34,550 bases of DNA from Methylococcaceae bacterium (GCA_029937975.1 JAPYOW010000018.1:1-34550), one strand, 5' to 3'. Shown: positions 26,616 through 34,550, counted from the stretch's first letter. Notes: a model not told the origin generated them from the sequence alone. Translations and numbers: made by a program.

Positions 26616-27630
26616 GATTAGAATGCGCGGGGATCAAACGCTGCTGTCTGGGGTTTTGCAGATGCTGCGATAATGGCCAGGTATTTTGCACACTGTCGAG
26701 CAAGTTATCGGTTTTGGATAATGCCCGCCTGAGCTCTATGCTGATACCGGGTAGGTCATGGAGTTCACTGTTAACCAGGGTTATCGCGGTCTTAGCCTGA
26801 GCCACGATCTCATGCAGTTCTTGCACTAACTCAGGCAGCCCCCGAGACATGCCGCGGACATCCTTTACAATAAAGCGGGTATCATGCAAAACAGGCTCTA
26901 ACTGCCGTAATCTCTGCTTGGCAAGGGTCATGATACCTTCGGCCTCAAGCAAAATTTCAGCCCCTGATTTTACCACCACCTTTAAATCCTGCTCCACCGT
27001 CTGGTCAAATACGGCAGCCCCTATGGTGCCGCTGCCGCTGGCAATTTTCTCAATGATGGCATGCACATTACCCAGCGTCTGTTCCAGTTTAGGCAAAATA
27101 GTATCCACTTTCCCTATCAGTTTTTTACTATCGGTGACCTGGATAAGATTCGCTATACTCAATAATAAATCATTCAACGATGCCGTTTCATTGACCGGTA
27201 TGATTGAGCCTGCCGGTAATATCGGCGCATCAAATGAATCAGACTTTATTTCTATCAATGCATTACCAATACTGGTCAAGCGATTAACAACAGCAACCGC
27301 TCCTTCCCTGATTAATGTTCGCCGCCCTTGATAGATCTCAAGCGCCACCCGGATTTGACCTTCCTGCGTATATCGCATATCGGACACCCTGCCAATTTCG
27401 GTGCCCAGTGCTTTCACCAGCGTTCCCTGACTGACCCCTTCGCTACTGTCGATATTCAGATAAAAAGTGACCCTTTGCTCAAACAAGTGCTGATTTTTGA
27501 CACTGATAACAATAAAGCTTAAAAACAGGATAAAACCGGTAAACACAAAAAGACCAACGAGTCGTTCCCGGTAGGTATAGACCGTTTGATGCATATACTG
27601 TCTGTTATTTTTGTCATCCTCTGTATTCAT
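26608..27630 (-). CDS. MlaD-type MCE domain protein
   Basis: Periplasmic substrate-binding part of an MCE lipid transporter, anchored in the inner membrane. The 340 residues have a short cytoplasmic tail, one transmembrane helix (about 24-44) and one MCE domain (about 48-125) with GVSQGTLVKALGTEIGRV and LTSIGNALIEI. A long helical C-terminal region (about 165-310) probably forms coiled coil or tunnel helices. Only one MCE domain is present, as in MlaD, unlike PqiB or LetB. AAGGAC precedes the ATG. It lies between the ABC-like gene and the TPR lipoprotein gene. Confidence 0.88.
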   Translation of the reverse strand: MNTEDDKNNRQYMHQTVYTYRERLVGLFVFTGFILFLSFIVISVKNQHLFEQRVTFYLNIDSSEGVSQGTLVKALGTEIGRVSDMRYTQEGQIRVALEIYQGRRTLIREGAVAVVNRLTSIGNALIEIKSDSFDAPILPAGSIIPVNETASLNDLLLSIANLIQVTDSKKLIGKVDTILPKLEQTLGNVHAIIEKIASGSGTIGAAVFDQTVEQDLKVVVKSGAEILLEAEGIMTLAKQRLRQLEPVLHDTRFIVKDVRGMSRGLPELVQELHEIVAQAKTAITLVNSELHDLPGISIELRRALSKTDNLLDSVQNTWPLSQHLQNPRQQRLIPAHSNHE

Positions 27631-27645
27631 GTCCTTATTCTCATC

Positions 27646-28374
27646 CTACAAAACACTGAGCAAGTCCTGAACATCAGGATCTTCCGTCTGGGTAAATGAT
27701 CGCCAGCCATTGAATGTGATAATTTTATGCTCTGAAATAAAAATAATCTGATCGGCATGCTGTTCTAGAAAATGAATGTACTGCAGCCCGCCAATCATAC
27801 AAACAGCACGATGCTGTGGATACTTACCCAACAATCTGCCCATTTTTTCACGTTCTTTTGCCCCCAGGTCATTAAACGGCACATCCATAATCAACAATGC
27901 AGGATCCAGAATCAAAGCACGCGCCAAAGCAAGCTGTGACTTCTGAAAGCTACTCAACTGTGCAGGAAATGCAGTAAACTCAAATTCACAGTTTAATTCG
28001 CGCAACAGTGCCTGTGCCTTATCCAGCGTTTCCTGAAACGGCCTCTTAGCATGATAAAGTGCGGGCAACATCACATTCATTAACCCATGTTGAGTCGATT
28101 GCAAGGATGCCGTTCCAGAAAGATAGCCTATCTGACTGCGTAACTTTCGCCACTGCAGTAGATTTAATGCTGAAATTGTTTGGCCCAAAACATCTACTTC
28201 ACCGGCTAGCGGTCGATAAATACCCGCCAGCATCAATAAATATGCCCTTAATTGTGCCCGATAAGGGCCGACCAGACAAGTCAGACCCACCTCCGCTATC
28301 TGACAACTCAAAGCAGGGAACAGCAGTTCACTGCCTTCGGCATAAGGTATGGCGTCATGCGCCCTGACAGTCAT
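27646..28374 (-). CDS. Degenerate ABC ATPase homologue (MlaF-like pseudo-ATPase)
   Basis: A 242-residue protein with the overall ABC nucleotide-binding domain order, placed where MlaF belongs. Its catalytic motifs are changed. Walker A is GPYRAQLR (36-43), so the Gly, Lys and Ser/Thr positions hold Arg, Gln, Leu and Arg. The Q-loop region reads IGYLSGTA. The signature is LSSFQ (139-143) in place of LSGGQ. Walker B LLIMDVPF has Val164 for the catalytic Glu, and the H-loop His position is Gly194. The frame is open and the fold-defining hydrophobic strands remain, so this is not simple decay. ATP hydrolysis is very unlikely; a structural role with the permease is inferred. ATG 28374 is used; GTG 28395, overlapping the permease stop as GTGA, is an alternative. 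Confidence 0.75.
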   Translation of the reverse strand: MTVRAHDAIPYAEGSELLFPALSCQIAEVGLTCLVGPYRAQLRAYLLMLAGIYRPLAGEVDVLGQTISALNLLQWRKLRSQIGYLSGTASLQSTQHGLMNVMLPALYHAKRPFQETLDKAQALLRELNCEFEFTAFPAQLSSFQKSQLALARALILDPALLIMDVPFNDLGAKEREKMGRLLGKYPQHRAVCMIGGLQYIHFLEQHADQIIFISEHKIITFNGWRSFTQTEDPDVQDLLSVL

Positions 28375-28391
28375 TGTATTCGCCACCGGAT

Positions 28392-29177
28392 TCACAAGGT
28401 AAAAATAATAAAATAGCCATCTGCAATAAATAAAAACACCAAACACCTGACCACCGCTTTCTGCATTTGTTCAGAAACCAGTACAGATGATTTATCAATA
28501 AGCAGTCCATGAAAGCAAGCGATGGTGCCTATGATCAAGCCAAAAAATATATTTTTGAGCATAAACCTCAAAACGCCATTGAGACTGATCATACTCAATA
28601 GCTCTGTCAATGATTTCTGCGCCGAGAAATCAAAGAAAAAGGCGCTAAAAAACACACCGCTCAAAATCATCAGCGCCGTAAAGTAATAGGCTAACGCCAC
28701 CTGACTAATGACCATACTCAATAACCGGGGAATGACAAAATAATCATTAACGTCAATGCCCATATATTCCAATGGCTCAATTTCCCCCTCCATACGGGTA
28801 TTACCCAGATCAACAACTATGGCAGAACAAGAACGCAGGACCAGAATAAAACCGGTAATCAAAGGGCCCATTTCACTTAACAACAGACGGGCAATAATTT
28901 CGATAAGATCATTATTACCCGTTAATGACTGCATAATATAAATCAACTGCGAAGTCACGCCAATGCCCATAAACAAGGCCAGCAACGATATGATCGCTAT
29001 CGCATTAATGCCGATTAAAATAAGCTGATCCAGAACAATTAAATAGACCGCCCGATTCAGCACATTGCGATGCGGCTGCCAAACCGACACGGCATGAACC
29101 AAAAAACAGACCAAGTCAATAATATAAAACACCAGGTCGATACACTGCCGGCCTAGCCAGGCAAAAAAAATGTTCAT
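28392..29177 (-). CDS. MlaE-type MCE transporter permease
   Basis: A 261-residue integral membrane protein of the MlaE family, with an amphipathic start helix (FFAWLGRQCIDLV) and about five transmembrane segments. The coupling-helix region EPLEYMGIDVNDYFVIPR, which contacts the ATPase in Mla systems, is retained, as is LLSEMGPLITGFILVLRS. ATG 29177 fits the family start. A longer frame opens at 29261, but it would run through the 18-bp palindrome and adds non-conserved residues. It is the first gene of the MCE operon. Confidence 0.85.
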   Translation of the reverse strand: MNIFFAWLGRQCIDLVFYIIDLVCFLVHAVSVWQPHRNVLNRAVYLIVLDQLILIGINAIAIISLLALFMGIGVTSQLIYIMQSLTGNNDLIEIIARLLLSEMGPLITGFILVLRSCSAIVVDLGNTRMEGEIEPLEYMGIDVNDYFVIPRLLSMVISQVALAYYFTALMILSGVFFSAFFFDFSAQKSLTELLSMISLNGVLRFMLKNIFFGLIIGTIACFHGLLIDKSSVLVSEQMQKAVVRCLVFLFIADGYFIIFTL

Positions 29178-29433
29178 GGTTTTTTCTGTTGTATATCGTT
29201 TAGTAACTCGCAATGAATATTCATTGCATAGAATGTCATTTATTTTTAGCCTGCTGCGCATGCAACAGCTGAAAATATCACGCTGCTTATCTGGCTGCTG
29301 AAACCAGACAACATAGCTCGCCGACTCTCAACACTAGCCTGTTATTTGGCTCAACAATATTTATTTTATCTTCTGCCCGCTTCAAAGAGCTGTGCGCCGG
29401 CCATAAAAGTTTAAACGGCGACTGTTTGCACCA
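29178..29433. other. Gap between the TRAP and MCE operons
   Basis: It carries the 18-bp palindrome near the MCE start. I found no convincing terminator for the TRAP operon and no strong sigma-70 promoter. Part of it (29178-29261) can be read as an N-terminal extension of the permease. Confidence 0.5.
29210..29227. promoter_or_regulatory. Perfect 18-bp palindrome, likely operator of the MCE operon
   Basis: GCAATGAATATTCATTGC is its own reverse complement and lies 33 bases upstream of the MlaE-type start codon. Size, symmetry and an AT-rich core resemble TetR/AcrR-type operators. No regulator gene is in the window. Confidence 0.55.
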
Positions 29434-31482
29434 TCAACGCCATAAGCCAATTAAAACAGGAATAACAGCCACTAACAATAAAGTTGTGGCCATTGTGGCC
29501 ATCGGCAATAATATTTTTTCATGTCGATACCAAAAATGGCCCTCCTTTAACACCGATTTTGCCACCTCTTCATGCCCCACCATTTGTCGCGTCAGCAAAT
29601 GATTAAGTGCCACAGGAGGGGTCAGATAGCCCAGTTCAAAAGCTACCAGTGCAATCATCCAGAAGTGCACCGGATCAATACCATTATTATAGGCAATCTG
29701 GGCGAGCGTCCCGGTCACTAAAACTACCGCGCCAAATGGGTCCATAATCATGCCGATAGCCACCAAAGCCAGCCCCAGAAAACTTAAGGTCAGCCAGACC
29801 GATGAGAAGCTAGTCGGGATGTCACTTAACAAACCTGCACGTTCGATCACCCCGCCCATCACAAAGGAAAGTGCCATTAGCATTAACAACGCACCGATAT
29901 GAACACTGGCCTGCGATGAGGCCATCCTGATGGAACATTCAAAGCCTGAACTTGAGTCCTGCCTTTTGCCCTGCCGCCGCCAGGGATGATTCCAGTTTTC
30001 GTAAACAATTAAGCCCAAAATAATCACAGGTAACATAATAGGGGCTGAAAATTCATCCACCCCCACATTCAGGCCGTAGCGATAGATAGCAACTATTACC
30101 ACCACCACGCCGACATAAGGTAACAACGGCAGCAAGGCCCGTGCAGAGGGTCTCAATGCTTCATGCACCGGTGCTATATGTAACTTTTCACGTTTGCTCA
30201 GCCATACAAAAACAAAAAAAACAACGACTGTGGTCATAAAGGTTTTCAAGCCCCAGTTAAACAGCTGGTCGGTGACCACTTCTTTATTCAGGGCGGCGAT
30301 CAGCACCACGAGTAGGCATGGACGTAATACCACGCCGGCACTGCCCGTCATTGCCGTGGTTGCCAATGCCATTTGCCGGCGGGCACCGGCCTGCATCAAT
30401 TGCTCGTAAACAATGGCGCCCATGGCAATAATAATAATGCCTGAAGCACCAGTATAGGCGGTAGGCAAAGCCATGACCAGAATAGCCACAACGGCTAATA
30501 ATTCAGCGGATAGTCGCCAGGGGGTAAAAACCTTAAAGATCAATGTCCCTAATTGCGTGGTTTTTAACAACATTCCCACCCAGATATACAGACCGATATT
30601 AAGAAACAAGCCGGCCTGATCGATTAATAAACTAAAAAATATCGCTAAACCAGCCCAATGCCCCTCTATCAGAAAAAAATAATTGGCGGCAAAGCCGGCC
30701 ATAAAAACATAGAGAGGAACAGCCAACAAGGCATGAAACCAACGCCCGCCCGCTTTAAATGGCTGTTTTGGCCGCAATAACTGATATAAATTGATAGCTA
30801 TCAGCGCAGCAAAGCCGAGTATTAATAGCCAATAGACCCCCGGGTGCTCAACCGTGCTTGCCGATTGATACATACTTTTTCTATAATCCCAGGCCGATAC
30901 CAGTAATAAACCATTGGCCAGAGCTTGCGCCATCGTGGAAACAACATGATCATGGCGGGTGATAATGGGCTTAAAAGCAATATGTTGCTGCTTTAAGGTG
31001 CAGGTCATGGCACAAATAAAAAGCATTAACAATAAAATCAAACGCTGCATTTCAAAGGCGTACAGACTGAAAAAAGCAATGCCGGTTTCCAGAGTACGGA
31101 AAACCACCACCGCCGAGGTGATTCTTAGCTGATTTTGTTGCGCCAGTTGATGCTTATCACTGCAAAGCTGGCGATTGCTTTGCAATGATTCTCGGGCTGC
31201 CTGTGGATTAAAAGGTTCACTTTCAAACAAGGCATCCAATTCATCCAGCTGTTCAGCTTCGGCGGCAAGCCTGACTAATTCACGGGCAATATCCGGATTG
31301 GGATTACAGCCAGGGGTCGGCATATCCGCTCTTAGCATAAAGTAATCCTGCCAGAAATATTCGCCCACATGCAGTAGCCGGCTATGGATTTGTTCCGCAT
31401 TGCCAGCCAGCACCACGGTCAATAACAGGATAAAAACCGGTAATGAACACATCCATTCCTGCAGGCTGCGCAACCTCAGCAT
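29434..31482 (-). CDS. Fused TRAP transporter permease (DctQ-DctM, TatQM-like)
   Basis: A 682-residue inner-membrane permease that moves solutes from a periplasmic binding protein using an ion gradient. The first ~200 residues hold a hydrophobic helix and a periplasmic stretch with ADMPTPGCNPNPDI, followed by more helices, probably the small (Q) subunit part. The rest is a DctM-like large subunit with TGASGIIIIAMGAIVYE, TGSAGVVLRPCLLVVLI and, near the end, LTPPVALNHLLTRQM. Fusion of Q and M matches Treponema TatQM. ATG 31482 is used; in-frame TTG 31569 gives 711 residues with a Gly/Cys-rich extension. Confidence 0.82.
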   Translation of the reverse strand: MLRLRSLQEWMCSLPVFILLLTVVLAGNAEQIHSRLLHVGEYFWQDYFMLRADMPTPGCNPNPDIARELVRLAAEAEQLDELDALFESEPFNPQAARESLQSNRQLCSDKHQLAQQNQLRITSAVVVFRTLETGIAFFSLYAFEMQRLILLLMLFICAMTCTLKQQHIAFKPIITRHDHVVSTMAQALANGLLLVSAWDYRKSMYQSASTVEHPGVYWLLILGFAALIAINLYQLLRPKQPFKAGGRWFHALLAVPLYVFMAGFAANYFFLIEGHWAGLAIFFSLLIDQAGLFLNIGLYIWVGMLLKTTQLGTLIFKVFTPWRLSAELLAVVAILVMALPTAYTGASGIIIIAMGAIVYEQLMQAGARRQMALATTAMTGSAGVVLRPCLLVVLIAALNKEVVTDQLFNWGLKTFMTTVVVFFVFVWLSKREKLHIAPVHEALRPSARALLPLLPYVGVVVVIVAIYRYGLNVGVDEFSAPIMLPVIILGLIVYENWNHPWRRQGKRQDSSSGFECSIRMASSQASVHIGALLMLMALSFVMGGVIERAGLLSDIPTSFSSVWLTLSFLGLALVAIGMIMDPFGAVVLVTGTLAQIAYNNGIDPVHFWMIALVAFELGYLTPPVALNHLLTRQMVGHEEVAKSVLKEGHFWYRHEKILLPMATMATTLLLVAVIPVLIGLWR

Positions 31483-31597
31483 GTGCTTACCCAGGCTGCA
31501 GCAACCGCCATGGCCGCCATCCAGCGACCGCCAAAATGCCCCAAGACGATGAGACTCAAACACTGACAAATGCCGTTTCGGGTGTTATTCATGCCGC

Positions 31598-32611
31598 TTA
31601 TTCTTTATCTGCCGCCGTACATTCAGACTGCTCGGGGGCTTTCTTGCATCGCAGCATTCGCATCAGTTTCAACATTTTGCCGTGATAAATACCTTTATCT
31701 CTTAATCTGATTCTCGATTGCCTAAAAACCTCACGATATTCTGGTTTATCCGCTTCCGGAATGGCCACCCATAATTTGGCCGGGATTCTGCTTTCATATT
31801 TTTTGACTGATTCCATCCCCGCATCAAACCTCCCTAAAACATAGTCTCTCGACTTTTGCCCATAACCTTCAGGGAATTGATCTTTGCGAATCAGCATTTG
31901 CATGGTCAACTGCGCCAGAGAAAAATCAATCACCCCGCCATTAGGCTGCAGTCCTTTATATAACTCCATGGCTTCATACACAATGGCCGGACCGAAAGCG
32001 ATATCAACAGAGCCATTATTAAACTTGCTGTACATAGTGGCAATGGAACTGCCTACTGCAGAGCCACCAATGAAAGCCACCATTTCCTGTTGTGCCTGAT
32101 CCGAATCTAAAATAGCAATGCGTTTACCGGCTAATTCACCCACGGTATCAATCGTACGGTCATTAACAAACATATAGGCTGTACCCGCCGGGGAAATACC
32201 CACGACCTCATACATCTCACTCAGCATCAGTTTTGCCGCTTTTTTTGAACTCAGTGTGGTGATCACCGATTTTAAATGCTGATACGATGGCACAGCACCT
32301 ATTGCATCCAGACTGCCGGTAAAGGCATTAAACTGCCGGGCTCTAATGCCGGTAAAAATCACCGCATCACAAAGTCCGGCTTTAAAATCTTCAGCCGCTA
32401 CGCGTTCATTGGTATAGGGCTTAAGATCCAGCGCCACACCCCAGTTTAATGCCGCTATTTTATAATCTTTCATATAAGAAAAAACCGGGCCGTTGGCGCC
32501 CAGCAAGTCAAACACGCACATCTTTTTATGCATGGCTAACACCGTATTACTGCTGAATAATAACACCAACAGCAATACCCCTGAAGTGGATAAACCCTTG
32601 CCGCTCATCAT
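31598..32611 (-). CDS. Periplasmic solute-binding protein of AdeT/TatP type
   Basis: A 337-residue exported protein: the signal peptide ends at VLA (residue 26). The mature part has a TRAP-receptor-like layout with KMCVFDLLGANGPV, YTNERVAAEDFKAGLCDA and GIRARQFNAFTGSLDAIGA. These resemble the putative solute-binding AdeT1/AdeT2 proteins of Acinetobacter as I remember them. It lies directly upstream of the TRAP permease, which fits a P-component. The ligand is unknown. AdeT names in databases suggest drug efflux, but nothing here supports that. Tandem ATG codons at 32611 follow GACGG. Confidence 0.8.
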   Translation of the reverse strand: MMSGKGLSTSGVLLLVLLFSSNTVLAMHKKMCVFDLLGANGPVFSYMKDYKIAALNWGVALDLKPYTNERVAAEDFKAGLCDAVIFTGIRARQFNAFTGSLDAIGAVPSYQHLKSVITTLSSKKAAKLMLSEMYEVVGISPAGTAYMFVNDRTIDTVGELAGKRIAILDSDQAQQEMVAFIGGSAVGSSIATMYSKFNNGSVDIAFGPAIVYEAMELYKGLQPNGGVIDFSLAQLTMQMLIRKDQFPEGYGQKSRDYVLGRFDAGMESVKKYESRIPAKLWVAIPEADKPEYREVFRQSRIRLRDKGIYHGKMLKLMRMLRCKKAPEQSECTAADKE

Positions 32612-32687
32612 CCGTCACTACCTTGCTCAATTGATAAAAATATCCCGGTCATTGCATCGGTTTAAATTAACTATTTAAAAACACTGC

Positions 32688-33707
32688 TCAAAGAATATCA
32701 TCAATCTCGATAATATCAATATGTTCTACCGGGTCATCCCAAAAAGAGCCCATTTCACCTATGGGGGTACGACTGCCTGTGGCTGCCGTCCACAAGCGGT
32801 CAGAAAATTGTTGCATTTGTAAATAGGCCATCTGATTGAGTAATTGATAGCCTGGATGCTCCGTGCGGCTGATCTTCGCCTGACTCTGCTGACGAATGAT
32901 TTGTTTTACTTTTTCGGTATGGCCCAGCCCTGAATGTACTTGCACCGCCAACACATGACTGATGGTTATGCCTTGTTGGCTACCGGTTTGCAAGGCCTGA
33001 TGCAGTATCTGCATCGGCTGTTTATCTGCCGGTTGATGCCCCGGAATGCTTAACCACAGTGATGCCTGAATTGCCTCGGGGACGCCCCACCATTTATCAT
33101 TGTTTAAACACCTGACCGCCCGGCCAATTTTTGCGCCGATATCCAAAGGGACATGCGCATCTCCGGCAGAAGCAATATCATTCAATAATGCCTGTAAGCC
33201 ACTGATCAGTCCCATTAACCAGTAAAACTCTGCATTATCGTTAGTTAACAAAGGACACTCACCGCCGGGTTCAGCATACCTTAAAGCTAAAGCCTTATAG
33301 CCCTGCCATTGTGTGTGTGCGACCTGACTGAGATAACGTTGCTGGGCAATCCGTGCATCGCGCGCGGCTACAGGATTACCGGCATACACAGCCCGTAGAT
33401 AGCGCAGTTCCTCTTCCCATGCCTTAAATTCAGTACAGCTGCCGGCCATTAAATAAAACAGAATAGCCAGCTGATCGGGTGAGTGGCTGACGCGGGAAAA
33501 ACTGAACAGAAAGGGGGCAAACGATTCCACCATGGCACAACTAAAGTTTATATCCCCAGTGGCCAGGATATAAGGCACCGCTTCATCTTCCGCATAGGCA
33601 ATCAAGGTATTCCCCGTGCCTTTATACAGCAGGCTACAGCCGCTTAACAGCACAGCCCACAGCCCTAAAAAAATCAGTGCAACATACGCTCTTGGTTTCT
33701 TCAACAT
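32688..33707 (-). CDS. TRAP T-component-like lipoprotein (TatT-like)
   Basis: A 339-residue predicted lipoprotein with lipobox LLSGC (Cys24, Ser at +2). The remainder is all-helical with segments such as FLFSFSRVSHSPDQLAILFY, FYWLMGLISGLQALLNDIA and IHLGLGH-like VHSGLGHTEKVKQII. In Treponema, TatT is a TPR-like helical lipoprotein that partners TatP and is thought to bind hydrophobic ligand. Position upstream of the binding protein and the fused permease supports the same role here. AGGGGTGAT precedes the ATG. Assignment rests on context and general shape. Confidence 0.65.
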   Translation of the reverse strand: MLKKPRAYVALIFLGLWAVLLSGCSLLYKGTGNTLIAYAEDEAVPYILATGDINFSCAMVESFAPFLFSFSRVSHSPDQLAILFYLMAGSCTEFKAWEEELRYLRAVYAGNPVAARDARIAQQRYLSQVAHTQWQGYKALALRYAEPGGECPLLTNDNAEFYWLMGLISGLQALLNDIASAGDAHVPLDIGAKIGRAVRCLNNDKWWGVPEAIQASLWLSIPGHQPADKQPMQILHQALQTGSQQGITISHVLAVQVHSGLGHTEKVKQIIRQQSQAKISRTEHPGYQLLNQMAYLQMQQFSDRLWTAATGSRTPIGEMGSFWDDPVEHIDIIEIDDIL

Positions 33708-33934
33708 ATCACCCCTAGGGTTGGCTGGATCAGCAGCCCCGCTTCAATGCAATCAAGCGGCCATTCAACCCAGATAACAGCTGCAAGATGCTGATCCTGT
33801 GAGCTAAACTTTTAGCTTGAGGTTTTTCCTGATCTAAACAGCGGCTCTGGCCCGGCCGTATTTTACTACGGGCATAAAAAAAGGGAAGGCTTTAACACCT
33901 CCCCTTTTTGGGCTACATCTAAGTTTAAAGCAAC
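33708..33934. other. Gap between the beta-barrel gene and the TRAP operon
   Basis: It holds the beta-barrel gene's terminator (33875-33910), a CCGTA/TACGG hairpin (33856-33871), and the inverted repeat AGCTAAA-CT-TTTAGCT (33802-33817). The last lies about 95 bases before the TatT-like start and could be an operator. No clear sigma-70 promoter was found. Confidence 0.5.
33875..33912 (-). terminator. Terminator of the outer-membrane beta-barrel gene
   Basis: On the minus strand AAAAAGGGGAGG pairs with CCTTCCCTTTTT (one mismatch) across an 8-base loop and is followed by seven T. It lies about 22 bases after the stop of the beta-barrel gene. Confidence 0.85.
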
Positions 33935-34550
33935 TTAGAATGCAAAACCTACCGATCCACCTAAAGTAAAACCGTCGGTATCAACGCCATCGATATCATC
34001 TGGAGTCCAGTGATAACGACCGTCAAGACCCACAGAAATACCCGCTAACAAATCATAATTAACACCGGCACCAAACTGCATGCCCGTGTTTAACACGGTT
34101 ACCGCATCCGATGGCGGGCTGATGATGTTGATATCTAGACCTAAAGGAATAATCCAAGGTCTTAATTTACTACCGTGCATGAAAGTAATTTTAGGCGCAG
34201 CACTTACTCTTAGCATATTAACTGTTACATCTTCTTGGATGTTCACTGGAGCTCCAAGAACAGCAGTAGTAATTACATTATCAAGACCACTGTCTGCTCT
34301 ATCACCTAATTCAGAATACTCAATCCCTAATTCAATGCCGAAAGACACGCCATCCATCAAGCCGAACAGGTCATTATTGATATTGAAATCAATTCCGCCA
34401 CCATAATAGAAAGCATCTTGATCCATCTCACTGGTCAAAACATCAGTTCCTAAACCAGAAACATCAGCTAAACCTAGGCCAGCAAGCGCAGACGTAGTTG
34501 AACCACGGTTATTATCCATATGCATCCAACCACCACGCACAGAGAACTTA
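33935..34550 (-). CDS. Outer-membrane beta-barrel protein, 3' part
   Basis: The reading frame runs off the right edge, so the true start and signal peptide are outside the window. The visible ~204 residues alternate polar and hydrophobic residues as beta strands do, for example SVRGGWMHMDNN, FYYGGGIDFNINN, VSFGIELGIEYSE and FGAGVNYDLLAGISVGLDGRYHW. The chain ends in Phe (VGFAF), the usual outer-membrane barrel signal. Acidic loops (PDDIDGVDTDG) are present. Its role is unknown. It has its own terminator and is probably transcribed apart from the TRAP operon. Confidence 0.7.
   Translation of the reverse strand, partial: KFSVRGGWMHMDNNRGSTTSALAGLGLADVSGLGTDVLTSEMDQDAFYYGGGIDFNINNDLFGLMDGVSFGIELGIEYSELGDRADSGLDNVITTAVLGAPVNIQEDVTVNMLRVSAAPKITFMHGSKLRPWIIPLGLDINIISPPSDAVTVLNTGMQFGAGVNYDLLAGISVGLDGRYHWTPDDIDGVDTDGFTLGGSVGFAF

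Noticed and set aside
26849-27331. Plus-strand 160-residue frame
   Set aside because: Lies wholly inside the MCE gene on the other strand and shows no family motif or ribosome binding site.
27646-28374. Treating the ABC homologue as a pseudogene
   Set aside because: No stop or frameshift, full length, and tight operon spacing. Loss of all motifs with an open frame points to a changed role rather than decay.
31483-31569. TTG start for the TRAP permease
   Set aside because: The added Gly/Cys/His-rich residues do not look like a permease N terminus; the ATG at 31482 directly precedes the basic, then hydrophobic, start.
31598-32611. Aminoglycoside efflux (AdeT) function
   Set aside because: The protein is an exported binding protein beside a TRAP permease; no RND pump gene is near.

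Overview
The window reads as a moderately AT-rich gammaproteobacterial chromosome segment. The main evidence is the gene order pilM-N-O-P-Q, aroK, aroB, a damX-type SPOR gene and hemE, which extends the classical hofMNOPQ-aroK-aroB-damX order of Enterobacteria. A hexameric-type gltA, the cysI-DUF934 pair, NhaD and AmpG-like proteins fit the same group. A methanotroph-like gammaproteobacterium (Methylococcales) is my best guess from the general look of the proteins, but no methane-oxidation gene is present, so this is inference only. No rRNA, tRNA, CRISPR array or intact insertion sequence was seen.

Layout. 1-344 has no convincing gene and may hold a decayed mobile or REP-like remnant. 345-13077 is all on the minus strand. 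Read in the direction of transcription it holds pilMNOPQ (type IV pilus alignment subcomplex and secretin), a strong terminator hairpin, then aroK, aroB, the AAA-SPOR gene damX and hemE, then a DASS/SLC13 carrier, YjbQ, a DUF411 protein and glucokinase. 13078-13732 is a divergent control region, followed by penicillin-binding protein 1A on the plus strand. 16115-16340 is a hairpin-rich convergent gap. It is followed by citrate synthase and ribosomal protein L31 (minus), then exonuclease III and an AmpG-like permease (plus, overlapping ATGA). Next come NhaD (minus), cysI plus DUF934 (plus), then ubiX and proline iminopeptidase (minus).

The accessory part is 25.7-33.7 kb, all on the minus strand. 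Two envelope transport systems lie back to back. The upstream one resembles the Treponema TatT-TatP-TatQM systems: a T-component-like lipoprotein, an AdeT/TatP-type periplasmic binding protein and a fused TRAP permease. The downstream one is an MCE (Mla-like) set: MlaE-type permease, ABC ATPase homologue, MlaD-type MCE protein and a TPR-like lipoprotein. The ATPase homologue is open and full length but has lost the Walker A lysine, the Walker B glutamate, the LSGGQ signature and the H-loop histidine; the Q-loop also looks altered. It therefore looks like a pseudo-ATPase inside an otherwise intact lipid-transport operon. A perfect 18-bp palindrome sits just upstream of this operon and looks like a repressor operator. 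The window closes with the 3' part of an outer-membrane beta-barrel gene.

Together these genes cover cell-envelope work (pili, peptidoglycan synthesis and recycling, envelope transport), core biosynthesis (shikimate, heme, ubiquinone, sulfite reduction), central carbon metabolism and ion balance. The most promising candidate for an undescribed system is the TRAP-T plus MCE pseudo-ATPase block.
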